From: Planctomycetota bacterium
GTDB lineage: Bacteria > Planctomycetota > PLA2 > JAEUHO01
Length of the DNA stretch: 64,000 nt
Assembly (NCBI GenBank): GCA_020851795.1
Contig: JADZCA010000006.1
Location: forward strand, 1 to 64,000
Direction of reading: 5' to 3'
A program made the position numbers and the translations under genes. Shown piece after piece: positions 45,255-52,973 of the stretch. The first letter of the stretch is position 1. Each line of letters starts with the position of its first letter. The notes beneath the pieces are model-generated. The model was given only the letters and a program-made list of their open reading frames with translations, ran no database searches and was not told the DNA's origin.

Positions 45255-48200
45255 ATGCGCCGTGCCGTCGCTGCGCGTTGGGTCGTCGGGATCGGGGTCG
45301 CACTCGTGGGCAGCGTGGTCGGGGCCGTCGCCGGGCCCGCCGCGGCCGCGGGGGAGCTCTACGCCACCGTCGAGCGCACCGCCTCGCCGGGCGAGCGGGC
45401 GCTGGTGCGGGTGCGCGCGACGACGCCGGGCGCCGTCACCGCGCTCGCGTTCCGCGTGGAAGACCCCGCGACCCTGCTCGACGCGGGGCTCGACCTGCGC
45501 GACGGGGCATCGCTGCGTCCGCGGCTGCTCGCCGCCCTCGACGCCGCGCGACCGCTGGCGCCAGGTCCGGCCCGCAACGGCGCCCCGGCCGCCCCGGCCG
45601 CGCAGGTCGCCGCGCACCTGACCTTCGTCGCGCAGGGCAAGGCGACGCTCGGCGCGCCGACGGGGGTCCCCCCCGCCGAGGGCACGGTCGCGCTGCCGGA
45701 AGCGACGGTCGAGGTCCCGCTCCCGGCGTCGGGGCTCTACGTGGTCGAGGTCGCCCACGACGGCGAGACCGCGCTCGTCGCGGCGCTCGTCTCGCGCATC
45801 GCGCTCGTGACCAAGCGCGAGCCCGGTGGGCTGCTCGCGTTCGCGGTGGACCGCGCGTCGGGGCAGGCGCTCGAGGGCGTGAAGGTCGTCGTCCGCGGCG
45901 GCGGCGCGGCGCTCGCGGAGGGCACGACGGACGCGCGCGGCCTCTGGCGCCACGCGGGCGCGCTCCCGCCGACCGCCGAGGTCGTCGCCTCGCGCGGCGA
46001 CGACCTCGCGACGGGCCGCGAGGCGTACTTCCCCGCCGACGTGCCCGACCGGCGCGTCTACGCGTTCACGCACCAGCCCGCCTACCGACCCGGCGAGCGG
46101 GTCGAGCTCAAGGGCATCGTGCGCGCGTGGCGCGACGGCGCGTACGCGCTCGACGCGGGCGTCGCCGAGGTGACGGTGCACGTGGTCGCCGCGCGCGCGA
46201 CGGAGCTCGGGCAGGTGAAGGCCGCCGTGTCGGCCGACCTCGGCACCTTCGTCGCGTCGTTCGACCTCCCCGCCTCCGCGCCGGTCGGCGACGCGTCGCT
46301 CGTGGTCGAGGCGGGCGGCAAGGCCTACGCGGCGCCGTTCCGCATCGAGGAGTACCGCAAGCCGACCTTCGAGGTCACGGCCGCGCCCGATCCCGCCCGC
46401 GTGGTCAGCGGCGGCGACGTCGCCTGGCGCGTCGAGGGCGCGTACTTCGAGGGCGGGCCGCTCGCCGGCGCGCCGTTCTCGTGGGCGCTGACGTACCACC
46501 GCGTGGACCGCGACCTGTTCCCCACCGACGAGCTCGCGCACCTCTTCTTCGGCCGCGAGCGCGAGGCCTTCACGCCGACCCCCGTGGCGCAGGGCGAGGG
46601 CGTGCTCGACGCGCAGGGCGTCGCGCGGATCGCCACGAAGGCCCCCGTCGTGCCCGACGACGGCTTCCTGACGCTGCGCGTGACCGCGACCGCGCCCGAC
46701 CGCACGGTCGCGGCTGGCAGCGGCACCGCCGCGCTCTCCGCCGCGCCGCTGCGGGTGGCGCTGCGCACCGACAAGCACCTCTACGGCGCCGAGGGCGTCG
46801 CGCGCGTGACCGTGCGCGCGGTCCGCGCCGACGGCAGCCCGGCCGCGAAGCGGGCCGGCGTCGTGACCGCGTCGCAGGTCGAGGAGGCGGGCCCCGAGCG
46901 CCTCCGCGAGGAGGTGCTCGCCGGCACCTGGCCGGTCGAGACGGGCGAGGACGGCAGCGTCGCGCTCGACGTGCCGTTCGCGCGCAACGGGCGCTGGGCG
47001 CTCTCCGTCGCGGTGCCGCGCGTCGAGGGCGAACCGGCGGGGCCCGCGGCGACCGCGACGACCCACGTGTGGGTGGTCGGCGACCGCGCCGACGTCGGGT
47101 TCTCCGGCGACCGCATCGAGGTCGTCACCGACAAGGACACCTACGCGGTCGGGGACCGCGCGCGCATCCTCGTGCTCGCCCCCGTGGGCGCGCGTCCCTT
47201 CCTCTCGACGGTGGAAGGCGCGCGGATCTTCGCGGCCGACGCCGTGCGGTTGGGCGGCGCGGACGACCGCGGCGCGGCGGCGGTGCTCGAGGTGACGATC
47301 GGGCCCGAGCACGTCCCCAACGCCTACGTCGGCGTCGCGCTCGTGGACCAGGGCAACCTCCTCGCCAGCGAGAAGCTGCTGCGCGTGCCGCCCGTCGATC
47401 GGCTCCTCACGCCGACCGTGGTGCCCGCCAAGGCCGAGGCCGAGCCGGGCGAGACCGTCGCGATGACGGCGAAGGTCGTGGACGCGACCTCGGGGCCGGT
47501 CGAGGGCGCCGAGGTCTCGGTGGCGGTCGTGGACGAGGCGCTCTACGCGCTCTACGCCGATCCCGCGGCGCCGATCGCGCCGTTCTTCCACCCCGTGCGG
47601 CGCAACGACGTCCGCACCGGCGGACCGCTGCACCTCGCCTCCGTCGGCTGGAGCGTGTCGAATCCGCCCGGCACGAAGGACGCGCAGGGCCGCGAGCTGG
47701 CCGACGGCGGGACCGGCGCGCCCGCGCCCGGGGCCCCGCAGCCGTCCCCGGAGCTGCTCCCCCCGTCGTCGCCGCCGCCCGCCGCACCCGCCGATGCCGC
47801 GCGCCCCGAGGGGAGCCTCGGGTTCGGCGGCGCGCCGGCGAGCGGCGAGGCCCCGGCCCGAGGTCGCCGGCTCGCCGAGCGCGCGCGCGACGACGACGCG
47901 CCCGGGAAGAAGGCGAAGTCCGACGCGGGCGGCGAAGGGCCGCTCGAGGCGCGGGCCGACTTCCGCTCGGCCGTGCACTGGTCTCCGACGCTGCGTACCG
48001 GCCCGGACGGCACGGTCGCGGTCGGGCCCGTGCGCCTCGGCGACAGCCTCACGCGCTGGCGCGTGACCGCCGTCGCCGTGGACGCCCGCACCCGCGTAGG
48101 CACCTCGACGACGACGGTGCGCACGGCGAAGAAGGTGCTCACGCGCGTGACGCTCCCGCGCTTCCTGCGCTCGACCGACGTCGTCAAGGCCCCGTGGGTG

Positions 48201-50102
48201 CTCCACAGCCTGCTGCGCGAGGACACGCGCGCCGACGCCCTCGTGTCGGCCACCGGCCTCGAGCTGCGGGGTCCGTCGCGCACCGAGGAGGTCCTCGGCG
48301 CCGGGGCGGTGGTCACGCACGACCTCACGCTCGTCGCCGGCGCGCCGGGCGCGGCGAAGGTGCGCGCGGAGCTGCGCACCCCCGCGGGCAGCGACGCGGT
48401 CGAGCACGCGCTGCCCGTGCTGCCGCAGGGCGTGCCCAAGACGCTCGTCGCGTCCGCGTCCGCCGAGCGCGGGCGCTTCGAGCTGCCTCCGCTGACGATG
48501 CCGCGCAGCGCGGACCGCTCGACCGCGCGTCTGCGCATCGTCGTCACGCCGAGCGTCGCGCAGGCGGTGGGCGCCGCGCTCCCCTACCTCGCCGACTACC
48601 CGTACGGCTGCACCGAGCAGACGATGAGCCGGCTCGTCCCGGTCGTGGTGGCCAAGGCCGCGCAGGACCGCTTCCACGTCCCGCTGCGGGGGCGCCTCGA
48701 GGCGCTGCCGAAGATGCTCGACGCGGGGCTCGCGCGCCTGCGCGTGCTCCAGCACGACGACGGCGGCTTCGGGTGGTGGGAGAAGGACGGCTCCGACGCG
48801 TGGATGACGGCCTACGTCGTCCACGGGCTGTCGCGGGCGACGCAGGTGATGGCCGAGCCCGCGCCCGCGACGGCGGTGCTCGACCGCGCGGCGACGTGGC
48901 TCGCGACGTGGCTCGACGCGACCGCGCAGGCGGGCGAGCCGGGGCGCGACGTCGCCGACGCCGCGCTGCGCCGTGCGTTCGCCACGATGGCGCTCGCCGA
49001 CGCGGGCCGCGCGCGCGAGGTCGTGCTCCCGCCCGACGACGGGATCGTCGTGACGGCGCCGCTCGTGCGCGCGCTGCGGCTGCGCGCCGCGGTCGCGGCG
49101 GGCGTCGAGCGCGACGGGTGGGCCGCGCAGGTCGCCGCACTGTCGGCCCGCGCGACCCGCGACGGCGCGGGCGTGCGGTGGGCGCCCGAGGGCGACCGCG
49201 CGGGGCGGTTCGGCGGGGACGCCGTCGAGACGACCGCGTGGGTCGCCGGTGCGCTGCTCGCGGCCGACCCGCGCCACGCCGACCTCGCGGGCGCGGTGCG
49301 ATGGCTCCTCGGGCAGCGCGTGGACGGCGAGCGCTGGCACAGCACGCGCGACACCGCGGCGTGCGTCGCCTTCCTCACGCGCTACGCCACGGCGACCGGC
49401 GACCTCGGGGCGGGGCGCCGCGTCGAGCTGTCGATGAACGGGCTGCGGCTGCGCCCGGTCGCGGTCACGCCCGAGACGGCGTTCTCCGACGCCGCGGTCG
49501 TGACGCTCGAGGGCGACGCGCTCCCCAAGGCCGACGTCCTCGTCGCGGCCGAGGCCGACGCGCCGGTCACCGTGACCGCCGTGCTGTCGTTCCACGACAC
49601 GGGCCCCGCGGTCGCGCCCGCCTCGGCGGGGTTCACCGTGCAGCGCACGTGGTGGCGGATCACGACCGACACGGCCGACGGCAAGCCCGTGCTGCGACGC
49701 ACCGCGGTCACCGAGAGCGTGCCCTCCGGCTCGCTGCTCGACGTCGAGGTGAGGGTCACCACCGACCGGGCGCGCGAGCTCGTGATGATCGAGAGCCCGC
49801 ACGCCGCGTCCTTCGAGCCCGAGAAGGACACCGGCACGCCCGTCGAGGGCGCGGGGCCCGCGGCGCGCGCCGACCACCGCGAGACGCGCGACGACCGCAC
49901 CGTGTTCTTCGTCACGTCGCTGCCGGCCGGGACGCACGTGTTCCGCCATCGGGTGCGGGCGGTGCACGCGGGGTCGTTCACCGCGCTGCCCGCGAGGGCG
50001 GCGCTCATGTACGCCGACGAGGTGGCCGGCAACGGCGCCGGCGAGGTGCTCGAGGTCAGCGTCGGCGGCGCCGCCGCGACCGAGCAGGGAGGTGGCAAGT
50101 GA
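45255..50102 (+). CDS. Alpha-2-macroglobulin family protease inhibitor (YfaS-like)
   Basis: A 1615-residue secreted protein with a Sec signal peptide (cleavage after AAA near 34). Repeated macroglobulin beta-sandwich domains follow, for example AYRPGERVELKGIVRAW near 275 and EVVTDKDTYAVGDRARILVL near 620. A disordered, Pro/Ala/Asp-rich bait-like region lies at about 820-910, immediately before the SAVHWSPTLRTGPDG and LGDSLTRWRVTAVAV blocks that typically follow the bait. The thioester motif YGCTEQTMSR is intact, with Cys1119 and Gln1122, followed by the TED helices (DDGGFGWWEKDGSDAWMTAY). It should trap proteases through bait cleavage and covalent coupling. The start at 45255 has GGAGGT upstream. 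The downstream gene encodes a YfaP-like protein, as in the E. coli yfa cluster. Confidence 0.93.
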   Translation: MRRAVAARWVVGIGVALVGSVVGAVAGPAAAAGELYATVERTASPGERALVRVRATTPGAVTALAFRVEDPATLLDAGLDLRDGASLRPRLLAALDAARPLAPGPARNGAPAAPAAQVAAHLTFVAQGKATLGAPTGVPPAEGTVALPEATVEVPLPASGLYVVEVAHDGETALVAALVSRIALVTKREPGGLLAFAVDRASGQALEGVKVVVRGGGAALAEGTTDARGLWRHAGALPPTAEVVASRGDDLATGREAYFPADVPDRRVYAFTHQPAYRPGERVELKGIVRAWRDGAYALDAGVAEVTVHVVAARATELGQVKAAVSADLGTFVASFDLPASAPVGDASLVVEAGGKAYAAPFRIEEYRKPTFEVTAAPDPARVVSGGDVAWRVEGAYFEGGPLAGAPFSWALTYHRVDRDLFPTDELAHLFFGREREAFTPTPVAQGEGVLDAQGVARIATKAPVVPDDGFLTLRVTATAPDRTVAAGSGTAALSAAPLRVALRTDKHLYGAEGVARVTVRAVRADGSPAAKRAGVVTASQVEEAGPERLREEVLAGTWPVETGEDGSVALDVPFARNGRWALSVAVPRVEGEPAGPAATATTHVWVVGDRADVGFSGDRIEVVTDKDTYAVGDRARILVLAPVGARPFLSTVEGARIFAADAVRLGGADDRGAAAVLEVTIGPEHVPNAYVGVALVDQGNLLASEKLLRVPPVDRLLTPTVVPAKAEAEPGETVAMTAKVVDATSGPVEGAEVSVAVVDEALYALYADPAAPIAPFFHPVRRNDVRTGGPLHLASVGWSVSNPPGTKDAQGRELADGGTGAPAPGAPQPSPELLPPSSPPPAAPADAARPEGSLGFGGAPASGEAPARGRRLAERARDDDAPGKKAKSDAGGEGPLEARADFRSAVHWSPTLRTGPDGTVAVGPVRLGDSLTRWRVTAVAVDARTRVGTSTTTVRTAKKVLTRVTLPRFLRSTDVVKAPWVLHSLLREDTRADALVSATGLELRGPSRTEEVLGAGAVVTHDLTLVAGAPGAAKVRAELRTPAGSDAVEHALPVLPQGVPKTLVASASAERGRFELPPLTMPRSADRSTARLRIVVTPSVAQAVGAALPYLADYPYGCTEQTMSRLVPVVVAKAAQDRFHVPLRGRLEALPKMLDAGLARLRVLQHDDGGFGWWEKDGSDAWMTAYVVHGLSRATQVMAEPAPATAVLDRAATWLATWLDATAQAGEPGRDVADAALRRAFATMALADAGRAREVVLPPDDGIVVTAPLVRALRLRAAVAAGVERDGWAAQVAALSARATRDGAGVRWAPEGDRAGRFGGDAVETTAWVAGALLAADPRHADLAGAVRWLLGQRVDGERWHSTRDTAACVAFLTRYATATGDLGAGRRVELSMNGLRLRPVAVTPETAFSDAAVVTLEGDALPKADVLVAAEADAPVTVTAVLSFHDTGPAVAPASAGFTVQRTWWRITTDTADGKPVLRRTAVTESVPSGSLLDVEVRVTTDRARELVMIESPHAASFEPEKDTGTPVEGAGPAARADHRETRDDRTVFFVTSLPAGTHVFRHRVRAVHAGSFTALPARAALMYADEVAGNGAGEVLEVSVGGAAATEQGGGK

Positions 50103-50785
50103 GCCGCGCCGTCGTCCTCGCCACGGGGCTCGCGGCCCTCGCGTCGCTCGCCGCCCTCGGGGCCCGTCCCGGGGCCGCCGAGCCGCCGCCGAGCCTCTCG
50201 GTGCGCCTCGCGGCCCCGCGCGGCGGGATGACCTCGGAGCGCGTCGTGGCCGTGTCGGGCGCCGTGGAGGGGTTCCGCGGCGACCGCATGACCCTCGTGC
50301 TCAACGGGATCCCGCTCTCCGTGCCCGTCCGCGACGGGCGCTTCGAGCAGCCGCAGGTGTTCTCGCCCGGCCTCAACACGATCCGCGCGGTGGTCGAGCA
50401 GGACGGCGCGGTCGCGGAGGACGTCGTCGCCGTGTACGCGTCGGTCCCCGCCAAGGACCTGCGCATCACGATGACGTGGGACACGCCGGGCACCGACGTG
50501 GACCTCTGGGTGACCCCGCCGGAGGACGAGAAGGTCTTCTACGGGCGCCGCGAGGGCAAGGCGGGCGGCACGCTCGACACGGACGTGACGACGGGGTTCG
50601 GCCCCGAGACGTTCACGCAGGCGCGCACCACCTCCGGCGCGCTGCGCGTGCAGGCGCACGCCTACCGCATCGACCGTCCCACGCGCATCGAGGTGACCGT
50701 CGTGCGCAACGAGGGCACGCCCGACGAGGAGCGGCGCGTGCTGCGCGCGCTGCTCCTGCGCACGGGCGACGTCGTCGACCTCTGA
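50099..50785 (+). CDS. YfaP-like DUF2135 secreted protein
   Basis: A 228-residue protein with a signal peptide (to about 27). A first beta domain, SVRLAAPRGGMTSERVVAVS to VEQDGAVAEDVVAVYA, resembles an Ig-like/carboxypeptidase regulatory fold. The DUF2135 domain follows, with MTWDTPGTDVDLWVTPPEDE, GGTLDTDVTTGFGPETF and QAHAYRIDRPTRIEVTV. GTG at 50099 overlaps the macroglobulin stop as GTGA, so the two proteins are translationally coupled. DUF2135 proteins are known companions of bacterial macroglobulins, but their activity is not established. Confidence 0.85.
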   Translation: MSRAVVLATGLAALASLAALGARPGAAEPPPSLSVRLAAPRGGMTSERVVAVSGAVEGFRGDRMTLVLNGIPLSVPVRDGRFEQPQVFSPGLNTIRAVVEQDGAVAEDVVAVYASVPAKDLRITMTWDTPGTDVDLWVTPPEDEKVFYGRREGKAGGTLDTDVTTGFGPETFTQARTTSGALRVQAHAYRIDRPTRIEVTVVRNEGTPDEERRVLRALLLRTGDVVDL

Positions 50786-50812
50786 CGGGATCCGCGAGGA
50801 CGCGGATCCCGT
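50785..50812 (+). terminator. Terminator hairpin overlapping the yfaP-like stop codon
   Basis: A perfect 12-bp stem, ACGGGATCCGCG (50785-50796) with 50801-50812, and an AGGA loop. The stem begins on the last base of the TGA. There is no U-tract, but the structure is very stable. Confidence 0.6.
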
Positions 50813-51275
50813 GAAGGGGCGGAGCGACGGAGGCGGAGGGAAGGGGACGGAGGAGAGCGGAGAGGAGATCGGCAGGAGGGCGGCAGCAGACCGGAAGGAG
50901 ACGGCGGGAGACGGAGGGCGACGCAGACGGGGCCGACCGTGCGTACGGCGCGCGACCGGGCCGAATTCGCGAGCCCCGATCGGGACCGGCTCTCCGTCCG
51001 ATGTCCGACGGGCCGCGTCGCTCGTGAACTCGCCGGCCCCGGACGAGACGCGCGCGAGGCGTCAAGCGGTCGCGACACGGCGGCCTCCGCCCCGGACGTC
51101 CGTCCGGTGCGCCCGAGACGACGCGGGTCGGAGGCCGCGTGGCCGTCGGGTCCCGGGCGGGGCACGCGGGCGCGGTCCCCGCGTGCGCCCGACGCGGCGC
51201 CGACGGTTCCGGCACCTCGCCCCGCGAGCGCACGACCCCGGGGTGCCCCCCGTCGACAGCGCGCCCACACCATCC
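50813..51275. other. Gene-poor region starting with a polypurine tract
   Basis: From 50813 to about 50920 the plus strand is almost entirely G and A (GAAGG, GGAGG, GAGAGCGG patterns), so the other strand is pyrimidine-rich. The rest to 51275 is GC-rich without a supported gene. Open frames here are Arg/Pro/Ser-rich and have no domain. Confidence 0.5.
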
Positions 51276-51305
51276 CTAACTACTCTTCTTTAAACATCTT
51301 ATGTC
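51276..51305. other. AT-rich island in the gene-poor region
   Basis: About 30 nt (CTAACTACTCTTCTTTAAAC and onward) with far more A/T than the surroundings. On the minus strand it contains TAAGAT (51301-51296), a good -10 hexamer, but no matching -35 is seen at 17 nt and no gene follows on that strand. It could be a regulator site, a promoter for an unrecognised transcript, or a relic. Confidence 0.35.
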
Positions 51306-51460
51306 CGAGGCGCGGCCCGCGTGGTGTTCGCCCGTTCGCCGCCCTCGGCCGGGCCGCTCGGACAGGGGCCCGGCCCCGCGGCTCGACGCGATCCGCGTCC
51401 GCCCGTCCGTCGGTCTCCCTCCGTTCGGGCCGCGTCGCCGCCCCTGTCCCCCCCCACCCG

Positions 51461-51466
51461 TAGGCT
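51461..51466 (+). promoter_or_regulatory. TAGGCT -10 box of the small membrane peptide gene
   Basis: TAGGCT, 25 nt before the ATG at 51492, leaving a leader of about 19 nt that contains the ribosome binding site. No clear -35. Confidence 0.45.
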
Positions 51467-51491
51467 GATCCTCGTCCTCGGAGGACTCGCC

Positions 51492-51584
51492 ATGTCGAAG
51501 ACGCTGCTCGACGGGATCGTCCGACGGGAACTGGGCACGATGGCGTTCGTGCTCGTCGGTCTGATCCTCGCCCTCGCTCTCTAG
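51492..51584 (+). CDS. 30-residue single-span membrane peptide
   Basis: The predicted peptide has a polar N-terminal half (MSKTLLDGIVRREL) and a hydrophobic span, MAFVLVGLILALAL, at the C terminus. A GGAGG ribosome binding site lies about 7 nt before the ATG, a TAGGCT box lies 25 nt upstream, and two hairpins follow. No homologue is recognised. Codon choice is GC-biased like the neighbours. It could be a small regulatory membrane protein, a subunit stabiliser or a toxin-like peptide; nothing in the sequence decides between these. Confidence 0.55.
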   Translation: MSKTLLDGIVRRELGTMAFVLVGLILALAL

Positions 51585-51601
51585 GAGTTCCGTCGTCTCG
51601 G

Positions 51602-51623
51602 GGACGGGCCGTCGCGCCCGTCC
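51602..51623 (+). terminator. Hairpin after the small peptide gene
   Basis: An 8-bp stem, GGACGGGC (51602-51609) with 51616-51623, loop CGTCGC, 17 nt after the stop. No U-tract. Confidence 0.35.
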
Positions 51624-51720
51624 GCCACGCCCCCCATGCCGGGGTTCGCGAGACCGCCTCTGTCGGTCGCCGTCCTCACCCGTCGGCCCGCCCCTGGTCC
51701 GCGCGCCCCGCTCTTCTTCG

Positions 51721-51757
51721 AGGCCCGGTCCCGCCCTGCGGGACCGGGCCTTCTCGT
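51721..51757 (+). terminator. Strong terminator hairpin downstream of the small peptide gene
   Basis: A perfect 13-bp stem, AGGCCCGGTCCCG (51721-51733) with 51739-51751, and a 5-nt loop, followed by TCTCGTT. It closes the small-gene transcript and insulates the cupin gene. The stretch 51624-51884 holds no other gene. Confidence 0.6.
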
Positions 51758-51884
51758 TGAGGCCCGCGCGCGGCCGACGCGGCCCGCCCCCTCCGCCGGC
51801 CGCCGCGCCTGCGAGGGGGTCGTGGGGCGCGGTGCGGTGCGGCGCCGCCGCACCGGTGGTCGACGTCCCTCGGAGCCCGACGGC

Positions 51885-52244
51885 ATGGACAAGGTGAACC
51901 TCGCGGCCGCGTTCGCCCGGATCGACCGGCCTTGGACGCCGCACCTCGCCGCGGCGCTCAACGGGCAGCACGTGCGCCTCGCCGTGCTCGAAGGACCGTT
52001 CGTCTGGCACCGCCACGCCGACGAGGACGAGCTCTTCCTCGTGGTGGACGGGCGGCTGCGCATCGAGCAGCGCGACGGCGACGTCGTCCTCGAGCCGGGC
52101 GAGCTGCTCGTCGTCCCTCGCGGCACCGAGCACCGTCCCGTCGCGCTGCCGCGCGCCCACGTCCTCCTCTTCGAGCCGGCCTCGACGGTGAACACCGGCG
52201 ACGCCGACGACCCGCGGCGACGCGACCACGTGCCGCCCGTCTGA
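51885..52244 (+). CDS. Cupin-domain protein
   Basis: A 119-residue single-domain cupin. The metal-binding motif appears as GPFVWHRHADEDELFLVVDG (His-x-His with a later Glu) near 38-57. The second half is PGELLVVPRGTEHRPVAL, giving the distal His near 87. It ends with a short charged tail. GGAG lies 10 nt before the ATG. Cupins of this size are often sugar isomerase-like or small dioxygenase/regulator proteins; the ligand is unknown. It is convergent with the acyltransferase gene, 21 nt away. Confidence 0.88.
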   Translation: MDKVNLAAAFARIDRPWTPHLAAALNGQHVRLAVLEGPFVWHRHADEDELFLVVDGRLRIEQRDGDVVLEPGELLVVPRGTEHRPVALPRAHVLLFEPASTVNTGDADDPRRRDHVPPV

Positions 52245-52265
52245 GCGTCCGCAGCGACCCACCCC

Positions 52266-52961
52266 TCAGCCCAGCGCCGCCACCTTCGCGTCCGCGGCGT
52301 CGGCGAGCGCGTTCATGCGCCGCTCCACGTCGCCGCGCAGCCGCTCGAGCCCCTCGCGGTCGAGGTCGGGCGGCACGAGGATCGGGCCGTCGGCGCAGAC
52401 GACGCCCCGGGCGAACGGGCGGGGCACGTGGAACTTCGCCCAGGTGCGTCGCAGCGAGGCGTCGGGGCGCCAGGAGGTCCGCAGCAGCCAGATCGGCAGG
52501 CCCGCATCGCGCGCGACGACGAGCCCGCCCGGCTTGAGCAGCCGCGCGGGCGGACGCGGGCCGTCGGCGACGATCGCCACCGACATCCCGCTCCGGTCCC
52601 GCGACACGCGTGAGAGGTGCAGGAGGGCCGCGGCGCCACGGCGGGCCGACGACCCGCGCGCGATCTCGCGGTACCCGATGCCGCTGCACAGCGCCGCCGC
52701 GATCCCGCCGTCGCGCGAGGCGCTCGTGAGCACCGCGGTCGGACGGCGCACGTTGAAGCGCGAGAGCCACCCGAAGGTGAACAGCAGGTCCTGGTGCCAG
52801 CAGAGGAACACCGCGGGCTCGCGCGTCCGCAGCAGGGCGACGACACGCGGGTCCACGTCGATGCGCATCGACGCGAACATCACGGCGCGGTACACGCGCC
52901 CGACCGTCGCGATCGTCGTCGCGGCGAACGACGTGTCGAGGATCGAGGGACGGCGCGGCAC
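52266..52961 (-). CDS. DUF374-type lysophospholipid acyltransferase family protein
   Basis: A 231-residue protein of the LPLAT-like DUF374 family, related to lipid A acyltransferases. The order of motifs is family-typical: FLCWHQDLLFTFGW (the His in WHQD at the acyltransferase HxxxxD-like position), LTSASRDGGIAAAL, GYREIARGSSARRGAAAL, and MSVAIVADGPRPPARLLKPG. It probably acylates a lipid A or glycolipid precursor at the inner membrane, which fits the LptD-like gene elsewhere in the window. The start is GTG at 52961, 9 nt after the fused synthase stop, suggesting an efp-synthase-acyltransferase transcript. Confidence 0.87.
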   Translation of the reverse strand: MPRRPSILDTSFAATTIATVGRVYRAVMFASMRIDVDPRVVALLRTREPAVFLCWHQDLLFTFGWLSRFNVRRPTAVLTSASRDGGIAAALCSGIGYREIARGSSARRGAAALLHLSRVSRDRSGMSVAIVADGPRPPARLLKPGGLVVARDAGLPIWLLRTSWRPDASLRRTWAKFHVPRPFARGVVCADGPILVPPDLDREGLERLRGDVERRMNALADAADAKVAALG

Positions 52962-52967
52962 GGCGCG

Positions 52968-52973
52968 ACTCTA
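52968..52973 (-). promoter_or_regulatory. Possible TAGAGT -10 box of the acyltransferase gene
   Basis: Minus strand TAGAGT, 6 nt before the GTG. Its first three bases are the stop codon of the preceding gene, so the match may be coincidental. Confidence 0.25.

Noticed and set aside
43355..50785. Very long overlapping frames (2476 residues on plus, and 2794 residues on minus over 41583-49967)
   Set aside because: Only their ends, which coincide with the yfaP-like and M14 genes, have recognisable domains. The remainder is Arg-rich shadow of the macroglobulin and M14 genes.
52968..52973. Strong promoter for the acyltransferase gene
   Set aside because: The TAGAGT box consists partly of the preceding stop codon and lacks a -35. 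It is listed only with low confidence, and co-transcription with the fused synthase gene is as likely.
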